From NCBI GenBank assembly GCA_030684935.1, contig JAUXXH010000031.1, forward strand, positions 30,311-94,310: a DNA stretch of 64,000 nt, written 5' to 3'. Position numbers and translations under genes: made by a program. The DNA comes from Pseudolabrys sp. (lineage in GTDB: Bacteria; Pseudomonadota; Alphaproteobacteria; Rhizobiales; Xanthobacteraceae). Within the stretch, counting starts at the first letter, position 1; every line of letters begins with the position of its first letter. Under the pieces are notes generated by a model. The model made no database searches. It saw nothing but the letters and a program-made list of their open reading frames with translations, and was not told the origin of the DNA. Below are positions 52,215-61,988 of this stretch, piece after piece.

Positions 52215-54956
52215 TTAGAACGTCACCCGGAGGCGGCCCTTGATCGAATGATCACGGTGCGCCGAGCCGATCTCTCCATCATAGGCGAGCCCGATCGTCG
52301 TGCCACGAGCCACTGCGACGTCCAGGCCTGCCTGGGCCAGCAGTGTATCGCGCGCGATCGGCACACCCGCAATCTCAAACGACGTGCCGCCGCCACTTGT
52401 AAAGGCGAGCGTCGACCGCGGTGTGACCTCACCGAACGCGTGGCGCCAGCCCAAGGTGCCGCGCATTGTAATGGGCATCGTGCCGGGAGAGGACAGGGGA
52501 AGCGCGAACCGGATGCCAAGCGTGGAAAACGTCGCGTCCTGATGGCGGCCGGTGCTTGTCAGGGCGGCGGCTCCACCGCCTTCGTCGAACCCATCGACGT
52601 CGAGATTGACATAGGCCAGCCCCGCGAAAGGCTCGACGGCCAAGGTTCCGAGCCTGGCGTCGTAGCCTACCTCGCCGAACGCCTGTCCCGTTTGCGCGCC
52701 GTAGCTGGCGTTCGTCGCGCCCGAGAAGCCGGGAAAGGAGACCTGACGCGTCATCGACAGTTCGTGCCGGCTAAACGCGCCGCCGAGTCGCAGGCGCCAT
52801 GGACCCCACTGGGTGCCGGCATAGGCGGCGAGATGATAGGTGTCGACGCTGCCAGACGAACTGCGATCGTCGACCTGCAGCGATGTGCGGTGGTAGCCGC
52901 CGGCTAGCCCGAAACGCCAAGCCTCGTCGAAAGTGGCATCAAAGCCAGCTATCAGCCCGCTCGCCCGCCGTGAGAGGGATGCCGCGTTGCCGTCGCCGTC
53001 GGTGCGTCCGAAGCCGCCAAAGGCGTGCGCCCACGTGTTGTAGGCGACGCCACGGGTGGATGGCGCGCGCGCCGTACCGGCATAGGCCAGCGCCCGCGAC
53101 GAAGCGTCATCGGCGAAGGCGAGTTCTGCTGCCGCGGGCCCGCTGGCGAGGAGCGGCGGCGCGCCTCCCCAGGACTCGCGGAGCCGGCCGAGCGCCGCAT
53201 CGCGGATGAAGCGGCTTTCGTCCAGCATCACGCCAAGTGCGCTGGCGTGGATTTCGCCGGAAACCTGGTCGAAGGCCAGCAGCGCATTCGGCGTATCGAG
53301 CACGACGATCGCATCGAAGATCGGATTGCCGAAGCCGAGATTTTCCGCTCCGTAAGCCGCGGCGCGCTGGTTCGGCGTTTCTGCAACTTGCTGAAAGCTG
53401 ACTAAGCTGCGGATGACGTCGAGATAGACGTTGCTCAGATCATAGGAGAGCGCAAAGTCGACGAACGGCGCATTATCCGTCAGGTTCGAAAAAGTGCCGG
53501 TGACGCTGAGCGCGGTCAGGATCGTGTAGCGCTGTCCGAGCGTATAGAAACCTGGCGCGACCAAGACGTTTACCGTGGTGCCGTTTTGGATGGTGGCCGT
53601 GCCGGTGACATTGATGAGATCGGAGGCCGGCGTGTTGTCGACCTCGACGGTATAGGTCGAGCCGGTCGCCTGCGTGTAGTTGCCGGTGATGTTGAGAATG
53701 CCGATTGAATTGCCGGGGGCGATGTTTCCGCTGTTCGTGACCGCGCCGACGATAGTGCCCGTGCCGCCCAGCGTGCCGCCTGAGGCGACGGCGATCGTGG
53801 GGCTGGTCAGCACGCCATTGACGTTCAGCGTCCCCGACTGCACCTGCGTGCTCGTCGTGAACGCGCCCGTGCCGGTGAGGGTCCAATTGCTGCCTTGCAT
53901 CGCGAGCGTCTCGAAGCTCAGGAATTTGCCGATCGTCTCGCTGCCCGTTCCCATGAGCACCAGATTGTCCGTGCCGGTTCCCCCTTGAACATTGCCGTTG
54001 AGGATGGAGCCGGTATCGAGATTGAGCGTATGAGTGGCTGCGCCGGTGAAGGCTATGGCGCGGCCGGCACCGGTGCTTCCGATCGTGCCGCTGTTGGTAA
54101 TGGACCCGGCCGCTTGGAAGAGGATTCCGTCGTTATCGGACTGGATCGTACCGGTGTTGTTGAACGCTCCTCCAGCGGCCGCTTCGATCGCCGGGCCGCG
54201 CCTTGCCGTAATCGATCCGGCGTTCGTCAGCGTCAACGGTGCCGACCCACTGGTGTAGACGCCGTTGTAATCGCCGTAGATCTGCCCGCTGCTCGTGTTG
54301 ACGAGCGTTGCGGCGCCGCCCTGCATCAGCACGCCGGTGGCAAAGCCGGTGGTGCGCGTAGAGCTGATGAGTCCGCTATTGGTCACTTCCCGCGATGCGC
54401 CCGCGCCGACCGAAACCGCGTTGAGGCCCGTCGATGTCGAAATCGTCGCCCCGGCCCGATTGGTGACGGAGCCACCGTCTAACAGCGTCACGCCTTCGCC
54501 GATCCCGCCGGCGATTGTTCCGAAATTATCGACAACGCCCGGACCGCCGCCGGGGCCGGACATCCCAAGGATGATGCCGCTGAAACTGCCGGAAATTGAG
54601 GCGCCAAGCGAGTTGATGACCCCGCCGCCCTGCTGCAGGCTGATTGCGTTCGACCCGTTCACTGTGCCGTCGTTGGTCACGTCCCAGGCCTGCGTGGTCG
54701 CGGTGATGCTGTCCGAGACGGTGACGCCGGGGAAAACGCGCGCCGTGCTGCCGACAAACGTGTCGAGATCAACCGTGGCGGTATTGGAGGTAATGTCGAC
54801 ATCCGCTGCTGGGGCACGGTCGGCTGCGATCGCGACCAGAACGACGCTGCTGGCGGTGGAAAGAAGGAGGGATGTCAACCAGTTGACGCCACGGAGTCGA
54901 AACTTTGATGATCCCCCTCGGATCTCAGGCGCGTATGCTCGGCACTTCACCACCAC
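52215..54956 (-). CDS. Type Va autotransporter with beta-helix passenger
   Basis: A 913-residue outer-membrane protein. An extended signal peptide (about residues 1-51, basic then hydrophobic WLTSLLLSTASSVVLVAI, cleaved near APA) is followed by a Gly/Thr/Ser/Asn-rich beta-helical passenger (about 52-570) with repeated GTIxxTG-type steps, including an SGGTLGGTGTIVGAVTNSG repeat and GNYTQATGSTYTVEV, and a C-terminal beta-barrel (about 640-913) beginning NTWAHAFGGFGRTDG and ending with Phe. Such proteins act as adhesins or biofilm factors. No protease motif was seen in the passenger. The gene follows the LuxR-type gene on the same strand. Confidence 0.91.
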   Translation of the reverse strand: MVVKCRAYAPEIRGGSSKFRLRGVNWLTSLLLSTASSVVLVAIAADRAPAADVDITSNTATVDLDTFVGSTARVFPGVTVSDSITATTQAWDVTNDGTVNGSNAISLQQGGGVINSLGASISGSFSGIILGMSGPGGGPGVVDNFGTIAGGIGEGVTLLDGGSVTNRAGATISTSTGLNAVSVGAGASREVTNSGLISSTRTTGFATGVLMQGGAATLVNTSSGQIYGDYNGVYTSGSAPLTLTNAGSITARRGPAIEAAAGGAFNNTGTIQSDNDGILFQAAGSITNSGTIGSTGAGRAIAFTGAATHTLNLDTGSILNGNVQGGTGTDNLVLMGTGSETIGKFLSFETLAMQGSNWTLTGTGAFTTSTQVQSGTLNVNGVLTSPTIAVASGGTLGGTGTIVGAVTNSGNIAPGNSIGILNITGNYTQATGSTYTVEVDNTPASDLINVTGTATIQNGTTVNVLVAPGFYTLGQRYTILTALSVTGTFSNLTDNAPFVDFALSYDLSNVYLDVIRSLVSFQQVAETPNQRAAAYGAENLGFGNPIFDAIVVLDTPNALLAFDQVSGEIHASALGVMLDESRFIRDAALGRLRESWGGAPPLLASGPAAAELAFADDASSRALAYAGTARAPSTRGVAYNTWAHAFGGFGRTDGDGNAASLSRRASGLIAGFDATFDEAWRFGLAGGYHRTSLQVDDRSSSGSVDTYHLAAYAGTQWGPWRLRLGGAFSRHELSMTRQVSFPGFSGATNASYGAQTGQAFGEVGYDARLGTLAVEPFAGLAYVNLDVDGFDEGGGAAALTSTGRHQDATFSTLGIRFALPLSSPGTMPITMRGTLGWRHAFGEVTPRSTLAFTSGGGTSFEIAGVPIARDTLLAQAGLDVAVARGTTIGLAYDGEIGSAHRDHSIKGRLRVTF

Positions 54957-55006
54957 CCCCAGGAATCCGGGCTACGAAACCAGGCGCGACACAGGCCGCG
55001 GATTTC

Positions 55007-55016
55007 GAGTTAACTC
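55007..55016. promoter_or_regulatory. Palindrome upstream of the autotransporter
   Basis: A perfect ten-base palindrome GAGTTAACTC, 51 bases upstream of the autotransporter start, in the 113-base gap after the LuxR-type gene. It is a candidate operator; it does not match a canonical 20-base lux box in full. Confidence 0.3.
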
Positions 55017-55069
55017 TGCGATGGAGTTCGTGGCGACTAGCTGATCAGATAGGTGCGGGGATCATTGGC

Positions 55070-55789
55070 CTAAATGAGCCCGCGAAGCGTCATGAGCACG
55101 ATCGCTTGCACGCGCGACCGGATGCCGAGCTTCTTCTTGACTTTTTCGATGTGGAAATGAGCGGTCGCTGCCGTGATGTTCATCAACTGGCCGATCTCCC
55201 AATCGGTTTTCCCGGCGGCGGCCCATTGCACACATTCCAATTCGCGGGCTGTCAGGTTCGGAGTTGCAGAACCTTGCCAGCCGAAGTCCGGCGAAGAATG
55301 GCAGCGATCGTGGATCGTCAGCGCCAGCAGGTGGATCAACGCGCGGTCGGTACTGGAAAGATGGACGTCGCTCAGGCTAGCGAGGCTGACGAGGCCCTGG
55401 TACCCGGCCGGACCATGGATCGGAACGCCAATAATTTCGCGCCAGCCATATGCGGCCGTCAGATCACGAATCTTTATCGCCTGCGGCGTCAGTCTTATAT
55501 GGGCCTGCACCTCCGTCCAGAGAAACAGCGTCATGTGACTGCGCGCATGAGCCACCAGCGGATCGTCCGCGAAGAACTTGCCGCGCTCGTAGATGGCAAG
55601 CCAATCCGCCGGCCAATTGTTGAAGTAAAACCGATACATCCGGCCTTTGCCGACGCCGCTCCAGGCGCCGCAGACGCTCGCGGTAAATCCAAAATCCGCA
55701 ATCCGCGCCTGGAATTCCTCTATTAAAGCGGGGATGTCATTTTCCTGCTTGCATCGCTCAACAAAGCGAAAGGCGGCTTGCGCGCGCAT
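55070..55789 (-). CDS. LuxR-family transcriptional regulator with autoinducer-binding domain
   Basis: A 239-residue regulator. The N-terminal domain (about 15-160) shows conserved acyl-homoserine-lactone pocket residues in WPADWLAIYERGKFFADDP (Trp, Tyr, Asp-Pro) and a later LWTEV. The C-terminal LuxR helix-turn-helix is LTARELECVQWAAAGKTDWEIGQLM through HFHIEKVKKKLGI. It has no LuxI synthase beside it, so it is a solo. ATG at 55789 follows GGAGAGGAA. The autotransporter gene 113 bases downstream on the same strand is the obvious candidate target or operon partner, by inference. Confidence 0.91.
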   Translation of the reverse strand: MRAQAAFRFVERCKQENDIPALIEEFQARIADFGFTASVCGAWSGVGKGRMYRFYFNNWPADWLAIYERGKFFADDPLVAHARSHMTLFLWTEVQAHIRLTPQAIKIRDLTAAYGWREIIGVPIHGPAGYQGLVSLASLSDVHLSSTDRALIHLLALTIHDRCHSSPDFGWQGSATPNLTARELECVQWAAAGKTDWEIGQLMNITAATAHFHIEKVKKKLGIRSRVQAIVLMTLRGLI

Positions 55790-55889
55790 TTCCTCTCCAC
55801 CATGCTTGGACGCCGGCAATGCTACGGATAGCACATCGAAGTTCCAAAAAAATCCATCATCTCCACGCGACCGCGCAAGGACTGCGGCT

Positions 55890-56237
55890 ATGCCAACTAC
55901 CCTCTACGGCATCAAAAACTGCGACACCATGAAGAAGGCCCGCGCCTGGCTCGACCATCGCGGCGTCGCCTATGCCTTCCATGACTACAAGGTCGGCGGC
56001 ATCGAACCGGAGCGCCTCGCAAGCTGGGCGAAGAAGGTGGGCTGGGAGACGCTGCTCAACCGTGCCGGCACCACGTTTCGCAAGCTGCCCGATACGGACA
56101 AAAACGGGCTCACCGAAAAGAAGGCTCTCGCGCTGATGCTGGCGCAGCCGTCGATGATCAAGCGGCCGGTGCTGGACCTGGGTGGCGGCAAGCTCCTGGT
56201 CGGGTTCAAGCCCGAGCAGTACGCCGCGGTGCTGTAG
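55890..56237 (+). CDS. ArsC/Spx-family reductase-like protein (YffB type)
   Basis: A 115-residue thioredoxin-fold protein of the ArsC/Spx family: TTLYGIKNCDTMKKARAWLDHRGVAYAFHDY, with the single Cys in KNCDT as in YffB, then RAGTTFRKL and the closing SMIKRPVLDLGGGKLLVGFKPEQY. YffB proteins bind glutathione and may reduce disulfides rather than arsenate, since the arsenate triad of Arg residues is not complete. ATG at 55890 starts the fold. prfC follows 54 bases downstream. Confidence 0.92.
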   Translation: MPTTLYGIKNCDTMKKARAWLDHRGVAYAFHDYKVGGIEPERLASWAKKVGWETLLNRAGTTFRKLPDTDKNGLTEKKALALMLAQPSMIKRPVLDLGGGKLLVGFKPEQYAAVL

Positions 56238-56291
56238 CGCCGGTCCCGCAGCCTTTTCCACCGGCTTGATTTTACTCGCATTTGCGGCCAC

Positions 56292-57920
56292 ATGCAGGGC
56301 ATGAACATGCCGCTGAAAGCCGCCGATTCTGCCGCCCTGACGCCGCTTGCGGCGGAAGTCGAGCGCCGGCGCACCTTTGCCATCATTTCCCACCCGGACG
56401 CCGGCAAGACCACGCTGACCGAAAAGCTGCTGCTGTTCGGCGGCGCCATCAATCTGGCCGGCCAGGTCAAGGCCAAGCGCGACCGCCGCTCCACCCGGTC
56501 GGACTGGATGGCGATCGAGCGCGACCGCGGTATTTCGGTGGTCACCTCGGTGATGACTTTCGACTACGAGGGGCGCGTCTTCAATCTGCTGGATACGCCG
56601 GGCCACGAGGATTTCTCGGAGGATACCTATCGTACGCTCACCGCCGTCGACTCCGCGGTCATGGTGATCGACGGCGCCAAGGGCATCGAGGCGCGCACCC
56701 TCAAGCTGTTCGAGGTGTGCCGCCTTCGCGACATCCCGATCATCACTTTCATCAACAAGATGGATCGCGAGACCCGCGATCCCTTCGAACTGCTCGACGA
56801 GGTCGAAAAGACCCTGGCGCTCGACACCACGCCGATGAACTGGCCGATCGGCCGCGGCCGCGATTTCGCCGGCACCTACGAATTCGCTACCGGCGATATG
56901 CGCCTGTTGACCGAGGACGGCCGCGCCGCCGTGCCGGTGCCGCTCGATCTCGCCGCGCTGCACGCTAAGAATGCGATGCTCGACGAAAAGGCGATCGGCG
57001 ACGAACTGGCGCTGGTAAAGGATGCCAGCCGGCCGTTCGATTTCGCCGCGTTTCGCGAAGGGCACCTGACGCCGGTCTATTTCGGCTCGGCGATCAAGAA
57101 TTTCGGCGTCAAGGATCTGCTCGACGCGCTGGCGGCGTTCGCCCCGGCGCCGCGGCCGCAGACCGGGAGCACGCGTCAGGTCATGCCGGATGAAGACGGC
57201 ATGACGGCGTTCGTCTTCAAGATCCAGGCCAACATGGATCCCAATCACCGCGACCGCATCGCATTCGCGCGTCTGTGCTCGGGCAAGCTGCGCCGGGGCA
57301 TGAAGGCCAAGCTGGTGCGCACCGGCAAGCCGATGACGCTCTCCGCGCCGCAGTTCTTCTTTGCGCAAGATCGTTCGGTGGCGGACGAGGCCTATCCCGG
57401 CGACGTCGTCGGCATTCCCAACCACGGCACCTTGCGCATCGGCGACACGCTCACCGAGGGCGAGGAGATCGTGTTTCTCGGCGTGCCGCACTTCGCGCCT
57501 GAAATCCTGCGCCGCGTGAAGCTCGGCGACCCGATGAAGGCCAAGAAGCTCAAGGAAGCTTTGCAGCAGATGGCGGAAGAGGGCGTGGTGCAGGTGTTCC
57601 GCCCGCTCGACGGCGCGCCGGCGCTGGTCGGCGTGGTTGGGCCGTTGCAGCTCGACGTGCTGAAGACGCGGCTCGCCGGCGAATACGGGCTCGACATTGG
57701 CTTCGACATGCCGGAATTCCAGCTGGCGCGCTGGATTTCCTGCGACGATACCAAGAAGCTCAATGATTTCGTGCAGGCCAACTATTCCAGCGTCGCCGAG
57801 GACCTCGACGGCGACAAGGTGTTCATGGCGCGCAACCAGTTCACGCTCGACTATACCCGCGAGCGCGCGCCGGGCCTGGTGTTCACCGACATCAAGGACA
57901 AGGAAAAGGCGGCGAAGTAA
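56292..57920 (+). CDS. prfC: Peptide chain release factor 3
   Basis: A 542-residue translational GTPase that removes RF1/RF2 from the ribosome after peptide release. GTPase motifs: G1 SHPDAGKTTLTEK, switch I region RGISVVTSVMTF, G3 DTPGHEDF, G4 NKMD. Domain II and the RF3-specific C-terminal domain (VVQVFRPLDGAPALVGVVGPLQLDVLKTRL) follow. Full length relative to the family (about 530). ATG at 56292; a further ATG lies four codons later. The gene ends at 57920, and no clear terminator was seen in the following 221 bases. Confidence 0.96.
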   Translation: MQGMNMPLKAADSAALTPLAAEVERRRTFAIISHPDAGKTTLTEKLLLFGGAINLAGQVKAKRDRRSTRSDWMAIERDRGISVVTSVMTFDYEGRVFNLLDTPGHEDFSEDTYRTLTAVDSAVMVIDGAKGIEARTLKLFEVCRLRDIPIITFINKMDRETRDPFELLDEVEKTLALDTTPMNWPIGRGRDFAGTYEFATGDMRLLTEDGRAAVPVPLDLAALHAKNAMLDEKAIGDELALVKDASRPFDFAAFREGHLTPVYFGSAIKNFGVKDLLDALAAFAPAPRPQTGSTRQVMPDEDGMTAFVFKIQANMDPNHRDRIAFARLCSGKLRRGMKAKLVRTGKPMTLSAPQFFFAQDRSVADEAYPGDVVGIPNHGTLRIGDTLTEGEEIVFLGVPHFAPEILRRVKLGDPMKAKKLKEALQQMAEEGVVQVFRPLDGAPALVGVVGPLQLDVLKTRLAGEYGLDIGFDMPEFQLARWISCDDTKKLNDFVQANYSSVAEDLDGDKVFMARNQFTLDYTRERAPGLVFTDIKDKEKAAK

Positions 57921-58141
57921 TCACCGGCGCCCGTCCTCGATTCGCTTCGGCAATTGTGGGAGAGGGTTGTTCGGCCCGTCCTCAACTTCGGTTTGCGGAC
58001 CTGATCGCTTCGGCCGCTCGGCGGAAGCCATTCATGTTCACGCTGTGAAAGGGCTGCGGTCTGGCAAGTTGACCGAGATCAAGGCATAGCCGCGCGGTCA
58101 ATCTTACTGTTTTTGTTCATTTGCCCTCGCATGTGGCGACA

Positions 58142-58858
58142 ATGAACGCGCTTCCATCGCACATCCCGACTGAAGTGCATTTCGAGTTCCTCGGCGCAAC
58201 GATTCCCATTCACTGGAATTACCACGCCATCCTGATGGTCGGAGTATGGATCGTGCTGGTGCCGCTCTGCATCATCACGATCAGATACGGCAAGCCAAAG
58301 CCGACCCTCAATGGGATCAGGGAACAGGTCAGGCTCAAGAATGCAGTCTGGTGGTGGTTCAGCGTTCACAAGTTCGGACTCTACCTGGCCGTCGTCCTGT
58401 CGCTGGCCGGCCTGGCTGCGGCAGTCACCGTCAGCCGCGGTTTCAGCGGTTCGGTGCACGCGATCTTCGGAATCATGACCATCGTTCTGGGCTGTCTGCA
58501 GGTTATCTCAGGCCTGCTGCGCGGAACGCACGGCGGGAGAAACTACCACACGGCCGTTCCTGACGACCCGTCGACGTGGCGTGGCGATCACTACGACATG
58601 ACGCCGCGCCGGCGGAAGTTCGAGGCCTATCACAGAACTGCAGGCTATTTCGCCGGCTTCTTCGCGGTCGGCGCGGTCGCTTCAGGCCTGATGCAGTATC
58701 CGATGCCAGTGTTGGGGACGGCCATTCTGATTTTTGCGCTTTTCGTACTCTTGCTGTGCATCGCGCTGGAATACAAAGGGCTGCGTTACGACGGCTATCG
58801 TGCCGCGCACGGCTACAACCCCGAACATCCCTATAACAAAGAACGAAAAAATCTGTGA
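58142..58858 (+). CDS. Cytochrome b561-like membrane protein
   Basis: A 238-residue protein with five hydrophobic segments and four conserved His residues, H28, H76, H106 and H164, spaced as in the cytochrome b561 (CYB561/DOMON-associated) core that coordinates two hemes and moves electrons across a membrane. Related plant and fungal proteins serve ascorbate or ferric reduction. ATG at 58142 starts the protein; an upstream in-frame ATG at 58121 is less likely. The LVIVD-repeat gene follows 52 bases downstream and may be a partner. Confidence 0.83.
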   Translation: MNALPSHIPTEVHFEFLGATIPIHWNYHAILMVGVWIVLVPLCIITIRYGKPKPTLNGIREQVRLKNAVWWWFSVHKFGLYLAVVLSLAGLAAAVTVSRGFSGSVHAIFGIMTIVLGCLQVISGLLRGTHGGRNYHTAVPDDPSTWRGDHYDMTPRRRKFEAYHRTAGYFAGFFAVGAVASGLMQYPMPVLGTAILIFALFVLLLCIALEYKGLRYDGYRAAHGYNPEHPYNKERKNL

Positions 58859-58910
58859 TCCGGTCCATTGCGGCTTGAAGCTTGCATCGGCGATGTCAGG
58901 AGCAGCACGA

Positions 58911-60173
58911 ATGAGCAACCAAGACCTTCCTGAACCGGATTTTGTCAGGAACATGAAATTGGTCGGATACTCCGATCAAGGCGGCCGGCCGGATGGCGTG
59001 CAGGTGATGGTCAACAAGGGCTACGCCTTCGTCGGCCATATGTTTTCCAAAGGGTTCAGCGTGATCGATGTCCGCGATCCGCGCCAACCCAAGCCGGTCA
59101 AGTACATGGCTGCGCCGGCCAACACCTGGACCATCCACTTGCAAAGCCATGGCGATCTGCTGCTGGTGATCCATGCCAAGGATATGTTCGCAGCCGCGGA
59201 GTTCCAGGACGAAAGGCAGTATTACAAAGGTGCGCTGGGCCACGCGGTCGGCACGGCCGATGCCGCGCCGGCGCACGAGCGCCAATGGTCGGCTGGCATG
59301 GCGGTCTATGACATTGCGGACCCGGCCGAGCCGCGTCAGATCGGCTTCATGCCGGTCGAGGGCGGCGGCATTCACCGCATCTGGTACGTTGGCGGTCGCT
59401 GGGCCTATGTCTCGGCGTTGCTCGACGGGTTTACCGATTACATTTTCATGACCGTCGATATGGCCGATCCGACCCGGCCGCAAGAAGCGGGCCGCTACTG
59501 GCTGCCCGGGATGAATACGGCAGCCGGCGAACATCCGGACTGGGCGCCGACCCGGCGCTATGGATTGCACCACGCCATCGTTCACGGCGATACGGCCTAT
59601 GGCGCCTGGCGCGATGCCGGGCTGGTAATGATGGATGTTGCCGACCGGACCGCGCCCAGGCTCATTACCCATCGCAACTGGTCGCCGCCCTTTGGCGGCG
59701 GGACGCACAACTGCCTGCCGTTGCCGGATCGTGAGTTGATGGTCGTCGCTGACGAAGCGGTATTGGACAATTGCGAAGACGGCATCAAATACATCTGGAT
59801 GTTCGATATTCGCGAGCCGTCAAATCCGGTCAGCATCGCGACCTTCCCGACGCCAAGCGAATCCGACTATCCCAACAAAGGCGGGCATTTCGGGCCGCAC
59901 AATATTCATGAAAACCGGCCCGATGGCATGGTCAGTTCGGACACGATCTTTGCCACCTATCAGAATGCCGGCATCCGCGTCTTCGACATCCGCAATGCCC
60001 ATCGCCCCGAGGAAGTCGCTGCTTTCGTTCCGCCGGTGCCCAACCGGCTGGTTGACCACCGCCCCAACCGATCAAAAGTGATCCAGACCTGTGACGTCTG
60101 GGTCTCCGCGGACGGGCTGGTCTACAGCACCGATTTCAATGGCGGTCTGTACATTCTGGAGTACCGCGGCTGA
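58911..60173 (+). CDS. LVIVD-repeat beta-propeller protein
   Basis: A 420-residue protein built of LVIVD repeats, seen as AFVGHMFSKGFSVIDVRDPRQPKPV, MAVYDIADPAEPRQIG, LVMMDVADRTAPRLI, IWMFDIREPSNPVSIAT and IRVFDIRNAHRPEEVA. It should form a six- or seven-bladed propeller. There is no signal peptide. Several His residues (HDHH-like positions, for example HHAIVHG, GGTHNCL and HFGPHNIHENR) resemble metal-ligand sites in selenium-binding-protein-like propellers, which is a suggestion only. ATG at 58911 follows AGGAG. It is probably cotranscribed with the cytochrome b561 gene. Confidence 0.84.
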   Translation: MSNQDLPEPDFVRNMKLVGYSDQGGRPDGVQVMVNKGYAFVGHMFSKGFSVIDVRDPRQPKPVKYMAAPANTWTIHLQSHGDLLLVIHAKDMFAAAEFQDERQYYKGALGHAVGTADAAPAHERQWSAGMAVYDIADPAEPRQIGFMPVEGGGIHRIWYVGGRWAYVSALLDGFTDYIFMTVDMADPTRPQEAGRYWLPGMNTAAGEHPDWAPTRRYGLHHAIVHGDTAYGAWRDAGLVMMDVADRTAPRLITHRNWSPPFGGGTHNCLPLPDRELMVVADEAVLDNCEDGIKYIWMFDIREPSNPVSIATFPTPSESDYPNKGGHFGPHNIHENRPDGMVSSDTIFATYQNAGIRVFDIRNAHRPEEVAAFVPPVPNRLVDHRPNRSKVIQTCDVWVSADGLVYSTDFNGGLYILEYRG

Positions 60174-60202
60174 CACGACCTGTTCATCGCTGTGGCGCGG
60201 TT

Positions 60203-61180
60203 TCAATTCACCTTAACGTCCGCCGCCTTGATTACGGGTCCCCAGCGCGCGATTTCGCCATCGATGCGGGCGCGGAAGTCCTCCGGCGAGTTGCCGACCG
60301 GCTCCATCAACTGCGTCGCCAGCTTTTCGCGCACCGCCGGCTCCTTGATGATGGCGACGACGTCCTGGTTGATCCTGTCGATCATCGGCTTCGGCGTGCC
60401 GCCCGGGGCGATCAGCCCCATCCAGGCATCCGCTTCGACATCGATGCCGGATTCCTTCAGGGTCGGGATATCGGGCAAGAACGGCGAACGCCTGGCGGTC
60501 GAGACGGCGAGGATTTTCACCGAGCCGGCGGTCCCATGCGGCGTGACGGCGATGGCCGGCAGGCAGCCCATCTGCGCGTCGTTGCGGATGATCGCGGTGA
60601 TCGCCTGCGGCGAGCTGGTGTAGGGCACGTGCACCAGTCTGGCGCCGGCCTTGAGCGCCAGCGCCTCCATCGCCAGATGCGACAGCGAACCGTTGCCGAT
60701 GGAGCTGAAATTGTATTTGCCGGGGTTGGCCTTCAGCAGCGCCACCAGTTCGGCGACGGTATTGACCTTGAGCTCGGGGTTGACCGTCAGCGCGCTCGGC
60801 TGGGTAATCAATTGCGTAACCGGGGCGATGTCTTTCTGCGGGTCGTAAGGCAGCTTCGAGAACAGCAGCGTGTTGATGGCCAGCGGTCCGCCGATGCTGA
60901 TGCCGATGGTGGCGCCGTCGGGGGCGGCCTTGGCGACCGCATCGGTGCCGAGATTGCCGCTGGCGCCCGGCTTGTTGTCGACCACGAAGGTGCTGTTGGG
61001 ATACTTCTTCGCCAGCCCGTCGATGATCATGCGGGCCACGATATCGGGTGTGGAGCCGGGGCCGAAGGGCACCACGAGGCGCACCGCTTTCGGCGGCCAT
61101 TCCTGCGTCAGGCCGGATTGGGTGGTTGCTGCCAGCAGCAGCAGTGTCAGCGCCAGGCCCTTGGTCAAGCGTGTGAACAC
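60203..61180 (-). CDS. Bug/TctC-family substrate-binding protein
   Basis: A 325-residue periplasmic binding protein of the tripartite tricarboxylate transporter family. A signal peptide (about 1-26, ending SGLTQ) is followed by the Bug core: WPPKAVRLVVPFGPGSTPDIVAR, VVDNKPGASGNLGTDAVAKAAPDG and DIAPVTQLITQPSALTVNP. Ligands are usually carboxylates; the exact one is unknown. The start is GTG at 61180, chosen because it begins the signal peptide and follows GGACGGAGAACGC. No TctA/TctB membrane genes are adjacent, so this is an orphan binding protein, common in soil bacteria. Confidence 0.93.
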   Translation of the reverse strand: MFTRLTKGLALTLLLLAATTQSGLTQEWPPKAVRLVVPFGPGSTPDIVARMIIDGLAKKYPNSTFVVDNKPGASGNLGTDAVAKAAPDGATIGISIGGPLAINTLLFSKLPYDPQKDIAPVTQLITQPSALTVNPELKVNTVAELVALLKANPGKYNFSSIGNGSLSHLAMEALALKAGARLVHVPYTSSPQAITAIIRNDAQMGCLPAIAVTPHGTAGSVKILAVSTARRSPFLPDIPTLKESGIDVEADAWMGLIAPGGTPKPMIDRINQDVVAIIKEPAVREKLATQLMEPVGNSPEDFRARIDGEIARWGPVIKAADVKVN

Positions 61181-61407
61181 AAGCGTTCTCCGTCCCTTAT
61201 GCGATCTTGCGCCCGAGACAGCGCCGTCGCGTTCCAGCGGTGTGAAAAAATCGTCCGGAATATCCGCGCCGCCGGCGTTTTCGGCAAGCGAAACATGTGC
61301 CGCGGTGGCGCGGTCCGGCCGCCTGGAAGGCTTCCCTTGACGGCTTGCCTTGGCCGCCACCATCGCCTCTACTGCGCGCCCTGTGAAGAGACCAACCCCG
61401 GTGCAGC

Positions 61408-61986
61408 ATGGGCCTTTCGATCCTCATTCTTGGTTTGGTGCTTTTCCTCGGCGCCCACCTTTTCGTGACCTTCCGCGAACCGCGCAGCAGCGCCATCGCC
61501 CAGCTCGGCAATGGCTACCGCGTGCTGTTCTCGCTGGTTGCCCTGGCCGGGCTGGTACTGATCACCTACGGCTTCGGCCAGTACCGCGCGCTCGGCTGGA
61601 TAGAGGTCTGGTCGCCGCCGGCCTTCACCCGCCACATCGCCGCCTTGCTGATGCTGTTCGCGGTGATCCTGTTCACCGCGACCTACATTCCAAGCCATAT
61701 CCGCACCAGGGCAAAACACCCGATGCTGGCCGGGGTGAAGGCCTGGGCGCTGGCGCACCTTCTCACCAATGGCGACCTCGGTTCCATCCTGCTGTTCGGT
61801 TCGTTTCTGGCCTGGGGCGTCTATGCCCGCATCGCCGCCAAGCGGCGCGGCGATAACGGTCCGGTTACGGCGCCGGCCGGCTGGACCAACGACATAATTG
61901 TTGTGCTGCTGGGCATCGTCATCTATCTCGCGCTCGGCTTTGCGTTCCATCCGGCGGTCATCGGCGTGCCGGCGTTCGGGAGATAA
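61408..61986 (+). CDS. NnrU family membrane protein
   Basis: A 192-residue integral membrane protein with about five hydrophobic segments. The NnrU pattern is seen in [90 protein letters not shown] and the final [11 protein letters not shown]. NnrU was found in nitric-oxide metabolism loci and is a relative of the phytoene/carotenoid isomerase Z-ISO; the local genes give no denitrification context. It ends two bases before panB. Confidence 0.92.
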   Translation: MGLSILILGLVLFLGAHLFVTFREPRSSAIAQLGNGYRVLFSLVALAGLVLITYGFGQYRALGWIEVWSPPAFTRHIAALLMLFAVILFTATYIPSHIRTRAKHPMLAGVKAWALAHLLTNGDLGSILLFGSFLAWGVYARIAAKRRGDNGPVTAPAGWTNDIIVVLLGIVIYLALGFAFHPAVIGVPAFGR

Positions 61987-61988
61987 AC

